The notes below the pieces were generated by a model. That model was not told the origin of the DNA. It did no database searches and saw only the letters and a list, made by a program, of their open reading frames with translations. From the NCBI GenBank assembly GCA_003551455.1, contig PUMR01000090.1, forward strand, positions 1-19,342: DNA of 19,342 nt. Direction: 5' to 3'. The position numbers and the translations under genes were made by a program. The DNA comes from Mollicutes bacterium (lineage in GTDB: Bacteria > Bacillota_I > Bacilli_A > Izemoplasmatales > Izemoplasmataceae). Of this stretch, positions 1-7,481 are shown piece by piece (position 1 is the stretch's first letter; the number at the start of each line of letters is the position of its first letter).

Positions 1-653
1 CCTTGTCTGTCGATCGTGACGATGCTGTCGTCTTCGAGGGCGAGATATTCGCTCGCGGCGGCGCAAAGGGCCGTCAAGTCGCTCGCGACGATCTTGTCTG
101 AGCCGTTTTGGCCGATGAGCAACGGGCTCTTCCGTTTCGCCGCATAGAGGGTGTCGGGATTTCTCCTGTCCATCAACAACAACGCGTAAGAGCCTTCCAA
201 TAGGGCGAGGACACGGCGGAAAGCCTCCCCGACGTCCTCTTTTTCAGCGAAGAGCCCCAAAAGGTTGGCGATGACCTCGGTGTCCGTCGTGCTCTTTCTC
301 GGAACGCCTTCGAGGTATGCTTCGGCCAAAGCCTTGTGGTTCTCGATGATGCCGTTGTGCACGACGATGAAACGGCCGTCGTGCGACTCGTGCGGATGGG
401 CGTTCTCTTTGGTCACCCGTCCGTGCGTCGCCCACCGCGTATGCCCGATGGCCGCTTGGGCATCGCCTTCGGGAAGGAGGGCGACCAGATTGTCCAGGCG
501 CCCCTTCTCTTTGAAAACGTGGTGGTCCGTGCTCGTTCCGTCATAATAGGCGATGCCGGCGGAATCATATCCCCGGTACTCGAGACGCCGCAATCCTTCC
601 ATGACATGTCTTTTCGCATCTTTCTCGCCGAGATAGCCGACAATTCCGCACAT
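1..653 (-). CDS. glmS: Glutamine--fructose-6-phosphate aminotransferase, N-terminal part (runs off the left edge)
   Basis: GlmS makes glucosamine-6-phosphate from fructose-6-phosphate and glutamine, the entry step to UDP-GlcNAc and peptidoglycan, in the cytoplasm. The visible 217 codons have no stop and cover the class II glutamine amidotransferase domain. The protein begins MCGIVGYLG, so Cys2 becomes the N-terminal nucleophile once Met is removed. Further family motifs follow: RRLEYRGYDSAG (about residues 22-33), HTRWATHG (about 73-80) and HNGIIENH (about 97-104). The isomerase (SIS) domains lie outside the window. The start is fixed because Cys must be residue 2; a GAGGG ribosome binding site lies about 9 bases upstream. 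It has its own promoter at 694-723, so it is probably not co-transcribed with the ABC cassette. The leader is only about 35 nt, with no room for a glmS ribozyme. Confidence 0.97.
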   Translation of the reverse strand, partial: MCGIVGYLGEKDAKRHVMEGLRRLEYRGYDSAGIAYYDGTSTDHHVFKEKGRLDNLVALLPEGDAQAAIGHTRWATHGRVTKENAHPHESHDGRFIVVHNGIIENHKALAEAYLEGVPRKSTTDTEVIANLLGLFAEKEDVGEAFRRVLALLEGSYALLLMDRRNPDTLYAAKRKSPLLIGQNGSDKIVASDLTALCAAASEYLALEDDSIVTIDRQ

Positions 654-693
654 GTGTCCATCCCTCTTCCCTGTCGTTTTCGGATACGGACGT

Positions 694-723
694 ATTATAG
701 CACAAGGAAAGAAAGGGGCGCAA
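694..723 (-). promoter_or_regulatory. Promoter of glmS, sigma-A type with extended -10
   Basis: On the minus strand a perfect TATAAT (plus 694-699) is preceded by TGC, giving the extended -10 form TGnTATAAT. TTGCGC (plus 718-723) sits 18 bases upstream as a weak -35 that keeps the TTG. Transcription would start near 688, leaving a short leader before the glmS ATG at 653. Confidence 0.8.
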
Positions 724-737
724 GAAGATACACGCTC

Positions 738-1463
738 TCACAAATCCAGCGACTCGTGGATGAAGAAGGCCGCAAGGAGGAGCACCGCGGCGAAAAGAAT
801 CATGAAAAAGGGCGAAGCGAGAAAGGTGAACCCGCCATCGGAGAGTTGGTGGATGTTGGCGAAGAACGCGTTGGCGACGAAGGTGACAGGGCCCGTCGCG
901 GCCGGGTCGAGAGGATAGTCGCTCAACAGGTCGGCAAAGAGGTATCCGGGCAGGACGACGAGATAGATTCCCGCCCTCTTCACGGTGAGACCGGCGAGCA
1001 TGGACAAAAGGCTCGCATGGGCCACATGGACGACAAGCGCTGCCCCCGTGCCGGCGGGAAAGCCCAGAGCGTGACGGAAGGGGCTCGCGGCATAGACACC
1101 GAGAAGGAGGGAATACGAAAGGAGTACGTAGAACGCGCCGGAAAGGACGAGGGCCGCCGCCTTGGCGAAAAACAGACGTCTCCGGCTCGTACGCGCCAAG
1201 AGCGGATGGTCGCACCGGCCGCAAAAGAGGCCTGAGGCCACCGTGACGATGAGAAAGAGCGAAGTGAAACGCAAGAAATACACCGAAGCGAAAAGATAAT
1301 CCCGCGCATAGACCTCGGCATCGATGATCCTCGTCGCGAAGGCGTCCGCCGGTCTTGCCGACAAGACGAAGAACACGGTGCCGGCGAGCACGAGTCCCCC
1401 TATGAGAAGGACCCGCTTCCCGCCGAGAGCATCGCGCAAGAAATAGGCCGTGAGCAATCTCAA
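738..1463 (-). CDS. ABC transporter permease-like membrane protein
   Basis: A 241-residue hydrophobic protein with about six membrane segments (roughly residues 17-37, 58-83, 98-125, 135-158, 163-180 and 212-237). It carries no motif I can assign to a named family. It starts with TTG, and that codon forms a TTGA overlap with the stop of the ABC ATPase gene, the usual sign of translational coupling; a GGAG lies about 10 bases upstream. Position and topology suggest it is the membrane partner of the ATPase, as in ABC-2-type export systems, which is inference. The substrate is unknown. It is the last gene of the cassette, and no clear terminator separates it from glmS. Confidence 0.8.
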   Translation of the reverse strand: MRLLTAYFLRDALGGKRVLLIGGLVLAGTVFFVLSARPADAFATRIIDAEVYARDYLFASVYFLRFTSLFLIVTVASGLFCGRCDHPLLARTSRRRLFFAKAAALVLSGAFYVLLSYSLLLGVYAASPFRHALGFPAGTGAALVVHVAHASLLSMLAGLTVKRAGIYLVVLPGYLFADLLSDYPLDPAATGPVTFVANAFFANIHQLSDGGFTFLASPFFMILFAAVLLLAAFFIHESLDL

Positions 1464-2023
1464 AGCCTGTATCTCCGCGAAGGAAGCCCCGCCAGAAAGG
1501 AGAGCTCATGCGTCGCCACGATGAAGCGGCCCCGGCTTTGGGAAAGGTGGTCGGCCAGCACGCGCCGCGCTTGTTTGTCGAGGCCGCTGAGGGGCTCGTC
1601 GAGTAGACAGAGTTCCTTCTTTGCGAGGAAGGCCTGCACGAGATTCACCTTCTGGCGGTTCCCCCTTGACAGTTCCGCCAGTGACTTGTGGCTCTCGTCC
1701 GATAGGGAGAAGGCCCCGAGTAGACGTCGCATTCTTTCTTCGTCGTGATCACCCGCCAAGGAAGAGAGAAAACGGAAGTATTCCGCCACACTTAAGGCGG
1801 AAGGGAAGGAAGGGTCGCTGCCGACATAGACGGCGCTTTCCGCGTTCGTGATGCGCCCTTCGTACCGTATAAGTCCCGCCATCGCCTTGAGCAGGGTCGT
1901 CTTGCCGGCGCCGTTGCCACCGAGCAGAAGACTGAGACGGCCTTCGATCCGCATCTCGTCCATCTTCACCACCGCCTGCCGATAGCGCTTCTTGAAACCT
2001 TTGATTTCAATCGAGCGTGACAC
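1460..2023 (-). CDS. Small ABC transporter ATP-binding protein
   Basis: A 187-residue ABC ATPase that should energise the adjacent permease. Visible motifs are Walker A GGNGAGKT (residues 35-42), the signature LSRGN (118-122, in place of LSGGQ), Walker B LCLLDEP (138-144) with the D-loop SGLD, and the switch His172 in VATHE. The Q-loop glutamine is not seen: the equivalent stretch reads YVGSDPSFPSALSV, without Gln. The protein is shorter than the usual 220-250 residues, ending soon after the H-loop. The start is a GTG at 2023, chosen because GGGGAGG lies 8 bases upstream and the protein then begins directly with the first beta strand (SRSIEIKGF). A longer reading to 2119 would add a tail unlike ABC proteins. 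It overlaps the end of the upstream exported-protein gene by 17 bases. Confidence 0.9.
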   Translation of the reverse strand: MSRSIEIKGFKKRYRQAVVKMDEMRIEGRLSLLLGGNGAGKTTLLKAMAGLIRYEGRITNAESAVYVGSDPSFPSALSVAEYFRFLSSLAGDHDEERMRRLLGAFSLSDESHKSLAELSRGNRQKVNLVQAFLAKKELCLLDEPLSGLDKQARRVLADHLSQSRGRFIVATHELSFLAGLPSRRYRL

Positions 2024-2927
2024 GCCGCAAACCTCCCCGCGATTCTTCGATGAAGGGGTCGGTCCGGATGAAGGGGAAATCCTCGATGGTGAGTTCCCCT
2101 CCACCCGCTTCGCTTTCATGGCGGATCGTCAGCGGATAGCGGAAGAGTCGCACATCCGCCGTTTCATAGGTGAACGGGACGAAGAATCTCGCCCGGCCAT
2201 GGGCGCCGATGCAGAAGGATCCCGCTTGCGGCTTTCCGAGATGGTCGTAGTCCGCGATGAAGCCGTCCACCCCGATGAAGCGGTCTTTCTCCTCGTCGAG
2301 ATGGACGAGGTTGCCGCTGTCGACATGGATGCCGCCGGCATGGATGGTGATGTCTTCGACACACACCTCTTTGCCGGAGACATTCTCGACCGCGGCGATG
2401 AGACCGAGCGAGGTGGTGCCGGTGCCGAGATCGCCCGGCACGTTCCTGAGCGAACGCAGTTCGAGCTCGCTGGAAGCCTTGGGCTTCTGCACGTGGACGA
2501 AGGAGCCCACGGGAATCGACAGGGGCGCGTGCGAGGCGTAGACGAGCTCGAGGCGGGCCTCGTCGATGCGGATGGCGCCTTCAGGCATGACGAGTCTGGG
2601 CGAGACCTCGATCCGGTAGCGATGAAAGCGGCGCTCCGCGAAACGGACGCTTCCCGCATGATGGATCCCCTCGAGCGCGAGGGCGAGGATCTTGCCGTCG
2701 GCCCCCGCGAGGCGGACCTCCTCGATCGCCTCTTCGAGGAGATGATGCGTCTCCCGGCTCGAAACCATCACCTCGAAAGTGAAGGGGCGCTCTTCGTCAT
2801 GGCCGTGATAGACATGGGCGAGCAAGGGGCTCTTGAGCACTTCTTCCTCCGCTTTCAGCCGCAATGCCGAAAAGATGCTCAACACCGTGAACAAGAGTAT
2901 CGACGCCGCCACGAAGGATTTTTTCAT
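2007..2927 (-). CDS. Exported or membrane-anchored protein of unknown function (cassette protein B)
   Basis: A 306-residue protein with a basic N-terminus and one hydrophobic stretch (about residues 6-23), read as a signal peptide or membrane anchor with the rest outside the membrane. I recognise no known domain. The body is rich in predicted beta strands. It has only two cysteines in the exported part (in KEVCVED and GSFCIGAH), which could form a disulfide. The ATG at 2927 is preceded by AAGGAGG, 6 bases away, and overlaps the stop of the previous gene as ATGA. A longer reading from 2984 would put unrelated residues before the signal sequence. Its place between another exported protein and an ABC ATPase suggests a dedicated export, sensing or protection system, but this is inference. 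Confidence 0.8.
   Translation of the reverse strand: MKKSFVAASILLFTVLSIFSALRLKAEEEVLKSPLLAHVYHGHDEERPFTFEVMVSSRETHHLLEEAIEEVRLAGADGKILALALEGIHHAGSVRFAERRFHRYRIEVSPRLVMPEGAIRIDEARLELVYASHAPLSIPVGSFVHVQKPKASSELELRSLRNVPGDLGTGTTSLGLIAAVENVSGKEVCVEDITIHAGGIHVDSGNLVHLDEEKDRFIGVDGFIADYDHLGKPQAGSFCIGAHGRARFFVPFTYETADVRLFRYPLTIRHESEAGGGELTIEDFPFIRTDPFIEESRGGLRRVTLD
2024..2038 (-). promoter_or_regulatory. Ribosome binding site that sets the ABC ATPase start
   Basis: Minus-strand GGGGAGG (plus 2032-2038) lies 8 bases before the GTG at 2023, inside the coding region of the upstream gene. It supports the short reading of the ATPase over the longer frame that begins near 2119. Confidence 0.7.
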
Positions 2928-3556
2928 TCCAGGGCCTCCTTCTCGATCGAATAGTACTCGGCCGTGAGCACGAAGACTTCCCAACCGCCCGAACGGGTGT
3001 TGCGGAAGAACCGGTAGTGTCTCCCGACCCCGTTCGAGATGAGCCCTTCGCCATAGACCGCGATGGTGAGTTTCGTCGCGGGGTCGATGGTGATGGAGAT
3101 GTCGAGGTTCTCTTCGATGTAGGTCGTCCGCTCATAGCTGATCGAGGGACGCACGTGGGCGTCCAGACCGGTGCGGAAGCCCCTGACCTCGCCGCTCGCC
3201 TCGATGCCGATGTTGCCCGAGGCGCTGACTTGCGTCGTGGTCTGCTCGGTCGTCTTGAAAGTGAAGTCTTTGGTGATCGGTGTCTTGCCGCCGTTTTTCA
3301 CCCGGTAGAGCGTATCCTGGGTGAAGGTCACGGGCTCGTGGTCGGTCACCGTATGGGTGCGCCACCCCCAGAAACGCCGACCCGAGAGCGCCGCATAGGC
3401 CCGGTTGTAGTCGTAGTCGGTGAAATCCCTGAGCAGCTTCTGCCCCGCACGGCGGAAGGTGATGTCTTGATATGTCAGATACTCGCCGGCGGCGATGTCG
3501 GCCGGATGCGCGAGGCATATCGCCAAGACAAACAGGAATGCCAGGATTCTTTTCAT
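2924..3556 (-). CDS. Secreted Thr/Ser-rich beta protein of unknown function (cassette protein A)
   Basis: A 210-residue protein with a clear signal peptide (MKRILAFLFVLAICLAHPAD, then IAAGEYL), cleaved probably near residue 23. The central part (about residues 90-170) shows alternating polar/hydrophobic strands with many Thr and Ser, such as KTTEQTTTQVSASGNIGIEA and SISYERTTYIEENLDISITI, then ATKLTIAVYGEG. This pattern is like the long beta strands of aerolysin/ETX-MTX2-type proteins, but I see no decisive motif, so the resemblance is a hypothesis. The mature part has no cysteine. The ATG at 3556 follows GGCGGAGG and comes just after the signal-peptide frame begins; the open frame continues upstream but is not signal-like. 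It is the first gene of the cassette. No convincing promoter was seen in the 50 bases after the patatin terminator. Confidence 0.8.
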   Translation of the reverse strand: MKRILAFLFVLAICLAHPADIAAGEYLTYQDITFRRAGQKLLRDFTDYDYNRAYAALSGRRFWGWRTHTVTDHEPVTFTQDTLYRVKNGGKTPITKDFTFKTTEQTTTQVSASGNIGIEASGEVRGFRTGLDAHVRPSISYERTTYIEENLDISITIDPATKLTIAVYGEGLISNGVGRHYRFFRNTRSGGWEVFVLTAEYYSIEKEALE

Positions 3557-3604
3557 GGTATCGCCTCCGCCCCCATGATTCGAAAGATGTCCCCGATTTT
3601 CTCG

Positions 3605-3629
3605 AAAAAAAAAGAGAGCTTTCGCTCTC
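3605..3629 (-). terminator. Intrinsic terminator after the patatin gene
   Basis: On the minus strand GAGAGC-GAAA-GCTCTC (plus 3614-3629), a 6-bp stem with a GNRA loop, is followed by nine T. The stem shares bases with the patatin TGA stop (3628-3630), so the unit ends very compactly. It separates the NAD/mnmA operon from the exported-protein cassette. Confidence 0.88.
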
Positions 3630-4449
3630 AGAGAGGATAGACGCCGTTGTCGAGGCGTTCTTTCGTTTCTTCGTAACCGAGGGCGAACCGCCGCTCGATC
3701 TGCTCGCGGTCGAAATTCAAGACCCCGCGGAGATGCTTTCGGGGATAGAAATGATAGATGGGCACCCCGTCGACCTGTCTTCTCCTGCCGAGGTTGACAC
3801 GGAAGAGGTCGATGACGATGATCTCGTCGCAACCGGCCGCGATCAAGGGTTTGATGGGGGTGTTGTCCAAGACGCCGCCGTCATAGTAGGTGCTCTCGCC
3901 GATCACGACGGGCCGGAAGAAGACGGGTACGGCGCAACTGGCGATGATCGTCTTCCTGATGGTCTCCTCGTCGAGGTCACGGAGGTTGAAATAGCGGATT
4001 CTCCCCTTCCTTTGGAAGAATTCGCGCACATTCAGGCTCATGAGCTCGAAGATATTGCATTCGGCGCCGCCCACATGGCTCACGGCCACATAGACATCCC
4101 TTTCCTTCAACCGCTCATAATCGATGATCCCATCCAGCATCTCTTGGAAGTGTTCGGTGTGGTACACTCCGTTCTTGACAAGATTGACGCCTTCGGTGAA
4201 GATGCGCCGGAGGATGTTACCCTGGTTTTTCAAAAGGTCCTTCTCGTCCAGGGTGAGCCAGACTTGTTCGGCTTTCTTCAGGGTGTCCGTCGCCAACATG
4301 CACGCGTTCACGCTGCCGATGGACGAGCCGCTCACGGCATGGATGTCGTCGAGATGGCTTTTTTCCGCCAGCGCTTTCAAAGCGCCGATCTGATAGGCGC
4401 CGCGCGCACCACCGCCCGCGAGGGCGATACCGCGTCTTCGCTTTCGCAC
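3628..4449 (-). CDS. Patatin-like phospholipase
   Basis: A 273-residue cytoplasmic lipid acyl hydrolase of the patatin/RssA class, which uses a Ser-Asp dyad. The oxyanion-hole motif GGGARGAYQIG is near residues 12-22, the nucleophile elbow GSSIG is near residue 40, and the catalytic Asp lies in DGGVLDN near residue 190. The GTG start at 4449 is chosen because the protein then begins VRKRRRGIALAGGG, as is normal for the family, with GGAAGGG about 8 bases upstream. The 33 residues upstream in the same frame are low-complexity shadow of mnmA. It lies 16 bases after mnmA and is the last gene of that unit. The natural substrate is unknown. Its place after NAD and tRNA genes gives no clear clue; membrane lipid turnover is a reasonable guess. 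Confidence 0.92.
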   Translation of the reverse strand: MRKRRRGIALAGGGARGAYQIGALKALAEKSHLDDIHAVSGSSIGSVNACMLATDTLKKAEQVWLTLDEKDLLKNQGNILRRIFTEGVNLVKNGVYHTEHFQEMLDGIIDYERLKERDVYVAVSHVGGAECNIFELMSLNVREFFQRKGRIRYFNLRDLDEETIRKTIIASCAVPVFFRPVVIGESTYYDGGVLDNTPIKPLIAAGCDEIIVIDLFRVNLGRRRQVDGVPIYHFYPRKHLRGVLNFDREQIERRFALGYEETKERLDNGVYPL

Positions 4450-4465
4450 GTTATCCGTCCCTTCC

Positions 4466-5599
4466 TCAATATGGCAAAACGGTGTCGTTCTTCTTGACCT
4501 TGTCGATGAAGCCGCCGCCGAGGCAGGTCTCCTCGTCATAGAGGACACAGGCCTGTCCCGGGGTCACCGCGCGCACGGGCCTTTCGAATCGGACGTGCCA
4601 GACGCCGTCTCTTCTTTCGGCGCGCACGGGCTTGTCCTTCTGGCGGTGGCGGAATTTCGCCTGCAGGAGCTTTCCTTCCGCGAAGGTGCCCGCGGTGATG
4701 ATGTTCAAGGCATCCAGGGTGCAGCTTGTCGCATAGAGGCCGGGGTGGTGATAGCCCTGACCGACGAGGAGTATGTTTTTATCGAGGTCTTTGCCGATGA
4801 CGAACCAGGGCTCGTCGGGATAGCCCTTGATACCGCCGATGCCGAGGCCTTTCCGCTGCCCGATGGTGTAATGCATGAGGCCTTCGTGTTCGCCGATAGT
4901 CTCGCCTTCTTCCGTCTTGATGAGGCCCTTCTGCGCGGGCAGGTAGTTCTTGAGGAATTCGGCGAAAGACCTCTCCCCGATGAAACAGATCCCCGTCGAG
5001 TCCTTCTTGTCCGCGGTGGGGAGGGCGGCCTCTTTGGCGATCTTGCGGACCTCTTCTTTCGTGAGGGCGCCGATCGGGAAAAGGACGTTCGCGAGTTTCT
5101 CCTCGGTGAGCTGGCTCAAGAAATAGGTCTGGTCCTTGTTGGCATCGATGCCGCGGAGGAGGCGTACGCGTCCGTCTTCTTCCTTTATGCGGGCATAGTG
5201 CCCCATGGCGATGGCGTCGGGGTTGAAGCGCTTCGCGTGGCGGAAGAAAGCGTCGAATTTGATGTGCTTGTTGCAGAGGATGTCGGGATTCGGGGTGCGG
5301 CCCTTCTTGTACTCGTCGAGGAAGTACGTGAAGACATCGCGCCAATACTCCTCGATGAACTCCACCCGGTGGAGTTCGATGCCGAGTCTGTCGGCGACCT
5401 TTTTCGCGTCCTGGTAGTCCTTTTCTTGCGGACAGAGGTCGGCCGCCAGGTCGGGATTGCCGAGAACATCCTTGTTCAGGGCGGAGTCCCAGTTCTTCAT
5501 GAAAAGGCCGACGACTTCGTGACCGGCCTCTTTCAGTATGTGGGCGGAGACGCTCGAATCGACGCCGCCGCTCATGCCCACGACGACTTTCTTTTTCAT
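4466..5599 (-). CDS. mnmA: tRNA-specific 2-thiouridylase MnmA
   Basis: MnmA adenylates and then thiolates U34 of tRNA-Lys, -Glu and -Gln, using sulfur relayed from a cysteine desulfurase. The protein has 377 residues, the normal size. The PP-loop is GMSGGVDSS (residues 8-16). The two catalytic cysteines are Cys109 in NPDILCNKHIKF and Cys205 in DSTGICFIGER. Further conserved blocks are GHYAR (near 133) and HYTIGQRKGLG. The C-terminal beta-barrel that contacts tRNA is present. The start is the ATG at 5599, 13 bases after the nadE stop, with AGGTGG just upstream; the long extension to 5827 is out-of-frame shadow of nadE. It is the third gene of the nadD-nadE-mnmA-patatin unit. Confidence 0.97.
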   Translation of the reverse strand: MKKKVVVGMSGGVDSSVSAHILKEAGHEVVGLFMKNWDSALNKDVLGNPDLAADLCPQEKDYQDAKKVADRLGIELHRVEFIEEYWRDVFTYFLDEYKKGRTPNPDILCNKHIKFDAFFRHAKRFNPDAIAMGHYARIKEEDGRVRLLRGIDANKDQTYFLSQLTEEKLANVLFPIGALTKEEVRKIAKEAALPTADKKDSTGICFIGERSFAEFLKNYLPAQKGLIKTEEGETIGEHEGLMHYTIGQRKGLGIGGIKGYPDEPWFVIGKDLDKNILLVGQGYHHPGLYATSCTLDALNIITAGTFAEGKLLQAKFRHRQKDKPVRAERRDGVWHVRFERPVRAVTPGQACVLYDEETCLGGGFIDKVKKNDTVLPY

Positions 5600-5612
5600 G
5601 GTACCACCTGTT

Positions 5613-7478
5613 TCAGAATCGGGATATGTCCGAGGGGATGCGGAAATCGCTGCGCGCCGACAGGGAGACATCGAGCACCTTCGGCCCGTCGGGGGTGGCC
5701 TGGCGCTTGAACTGCGCGGCGAAGAACCGGCGGAAGAAGTTTTCCACATACGCCGCCGCATCCTTCTTCGCGAGGGCGAAAGTCTCGACGAGCAGACGCG
5801 CGATCCTTTCTTCGTTGTCGCCCGCACGAAGGAAGCGTTCGAGGATGAAGTCGTTGATCTCGTATTTTCCGAGGGTCGCTTCCGAAACCTGTCCCGGCAC
5901 GAGCTCCGGTGAGTAGGGCAGGGCGGAGACCTCGTCGATCAAGGCCGCGATCTCTTTCGAGAAGCGCCTGGAAGCGTATTGGGCGGCCATGAAGACGACG
6001 AGGGTCTTCGGGAGGCCGGCGTTGATGTTGTACATGCCCATGTGGTCGGCCCCGTAGGTCACAAACCCGAGGGCGAGCTCGCTCATGTCGGCCGAACCGA
6101 TCACGAGGCCGTTGTGCTTGTTGGCGAGATTCAAGAGCGTCATCGCGCGCAAGCGCGCCTGCACGTTCTCGAAAGTCGCATCATGCGTCTTGGTGTCATG
6201 GCCGAGGGCGGAAAGCTGGCTTTCCGTTTCCGCTTTGATGTCCATTTCGAGTGATTCCGTCGCCATCGTCCGCATGAGGGAGCGGGCGAGGCGGAGCGTC
6301 GCGTCGCTCGTGCCCAAGCCCGGCATGGTGACGGCGAGGATGTCTTGCGCGGGACGGCCCATGCGGCGCAGAGCCGACGCGGCCACGAGCAGGGCGAGGC
6401 TGGAGTCGATCCCCCCCGAGACGCCGATGACGAGTTTTTCGGGTTTCACATGTTCGATGCGTTTGATGAGTGCGTTCTCGAGCAGGTTCGCGACCTTGTC
6501 GAAGGCTGTGCCTATCTCTTCTTTGGGGACGAAAGGGGTCTTGTCGAAGGGCTTCTCGAAAGTGTAGGAATCCGTCTCCGCCAGCTCGAAATGGACTTCA
6601 TCGGCCACCGTCAGCGGGGTGTCGTGGGTGTCGCGGAAGGAAGAATGGTTCTTCCGTCGGTGGTCGATTTTCGCCAGGTCGATGTCGGCTTTGACGATTT
6701 CGGTCTCATGGGCGAAGGATTCGCTCTCGGCGAGAAGATACCCGCTCTCGGCGACGACGTTGTGGCCGCTGAAGACGGTCTCGCTTGTCGATTCGTGCAT
6801 GCCGGCGCTCGCATAGACATAGGCCCCGGCGTTCTTCCGGGAGTGTTCGACGATGGTGCGGCGGCGGATCTCTTGTTTATGGAGGTAGTCGTTCGAAGCC
6901 GAAAGGTTCACGATCACGCGGGCGCCTTGCAGCGCGAGGCTGTTTCCGGGGGAGAAAGGGGCCCACATGTCCTCGCAGATCTCGACGGCGAAAGAGAAGC
7001 GTCCCGTCTCCTCTTTGAAGACGAGATGGCCGAAAGGGATCTCGCGGGAAAGATAGTTGATGGTGGCGCGGTTGTCGGCGATGTCGAAGCCGCTCTTGAA
7101 CCAGCGTTTCTCGTAGAACTCTTCGGTGTTGGGCAGATACATCTTCGGCACGATGCCCTGGATGGTATCCTTCTTGACGACGAAGGCGGCGTTGTAGAGG
7201 ATGCCGTCGAGCTCCAAAGGAGCCCCCACGACGAGGATGCCCTCGAAGGGGTTTTTCGCGAGGAGTTCTTCGATGGCTCCCTTCGTCTCATCGAGGAGCG
7301 AGCGCTTGAAAAAGAGGTCGCCGGCCGTATAACCCGTGATGCAGAGCTCGGGAAAGACCGCCAAAGAGGCGTCCAATCCTTCGAGAATCGCGAGGATTTC
7401 CTGCACGTTCGCCCGCGGATTTCCCACGCGGAGCACGGGACTGACGCAAGCGGCTTTCACGAATCCGTCCTTGTACAT
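5613..7478 (-). CDS. nadE: NAD(+) synthase, glutamine-hydrolysing
   Basis: NadE converts nicotinate adenine dinucleotide to NAD with ATP, taking ammonia from glutamine, the last step of NAD synthesis. The 621-residue protein has both domains of the glutamine-dependent type. The first is an N-terminal nitrilase-like amidase with the Glu-Lys-Cys triad: E44 in VFPELCITGY, K112 in VPKMYLPN and C168 in VEICEDMW. The second is the C-terminal synthetase with the PP-loop GVSGGIDSS near residues 349-357, with later blocks GTSDAT and GSADMSELALGF. It starts with an ATG 3 bases after the nadD stop, with GGAGG upstream, so the two consecutive pathway enzymes are coupled. Having the amidase domain means free ammonia is not required. 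Confidence 0.97.
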   Translation of the reverse strand: MYKDGFVKAACVSPVLRVGNPRANVQEILAILEGLDASLAVFPELCITGYTAGDLFFKRSLLDETKGAIEELLAKNPFEGILVVGAPLELDGILYNAAFVVKKDTIQGIVPKMYLPNTEEFYEKRWFKSGFDIADNRATINYLSREIPFGHLVFKEETGRFSFAVEICEDMWAPFSPGNSLALQGARVIVNLSASNDYLHKQEIRRRTIVEHSRKNAGAYVYASAGMHESTSETVFSGHNVVAESGYLLAESESFAHETEIVKADIDLAKIDHRRKNHSSFRDTHDTPLTVADEVHFELAETDSYTFEKPFDKTPFVPKEEIGTAFDKVANLLENALIKRIEHVKPEKLVIGVSGGIDSSLALLVAASALRRMGRPAQDILAVTMPGLGTSDATLRLARSLMRTMATESLEMDIKAETESQLSALGHDTKTHDATFENVQARLRAMTLLNLANKHNGLVIGSADMSELALGFVTYGADHMGMYNINAGLPKTLVVFMAAQYASRRFSKEIAALIDEVSALPYSPELVPGQVSEATLGKYEINDFILERFLRAGDNEERIARLLVETFALAKKDAAAYVENFFRRFFAAQFKRQATPDGPKVLDVSLSARSDFRIPSDISRF

Positions 7479-7481
7479 TGC

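Noticed and set aside
2797..3135. Short minus-strand frame between the two exported-protein genes
   Set aside because: It lies in another frame across both genes, has low-complexity Ser/Arg/Pro composition and no ribosome binding site.
3557..3627. Promoter for the exported-protein cassette after the patatin terminator
   Set aside because: Only weak boxes (TTCGAG, 17 bases, TCGAAT on the minus strand) were seen. Read-through of the terminator is equally possible, so no promoter was called.
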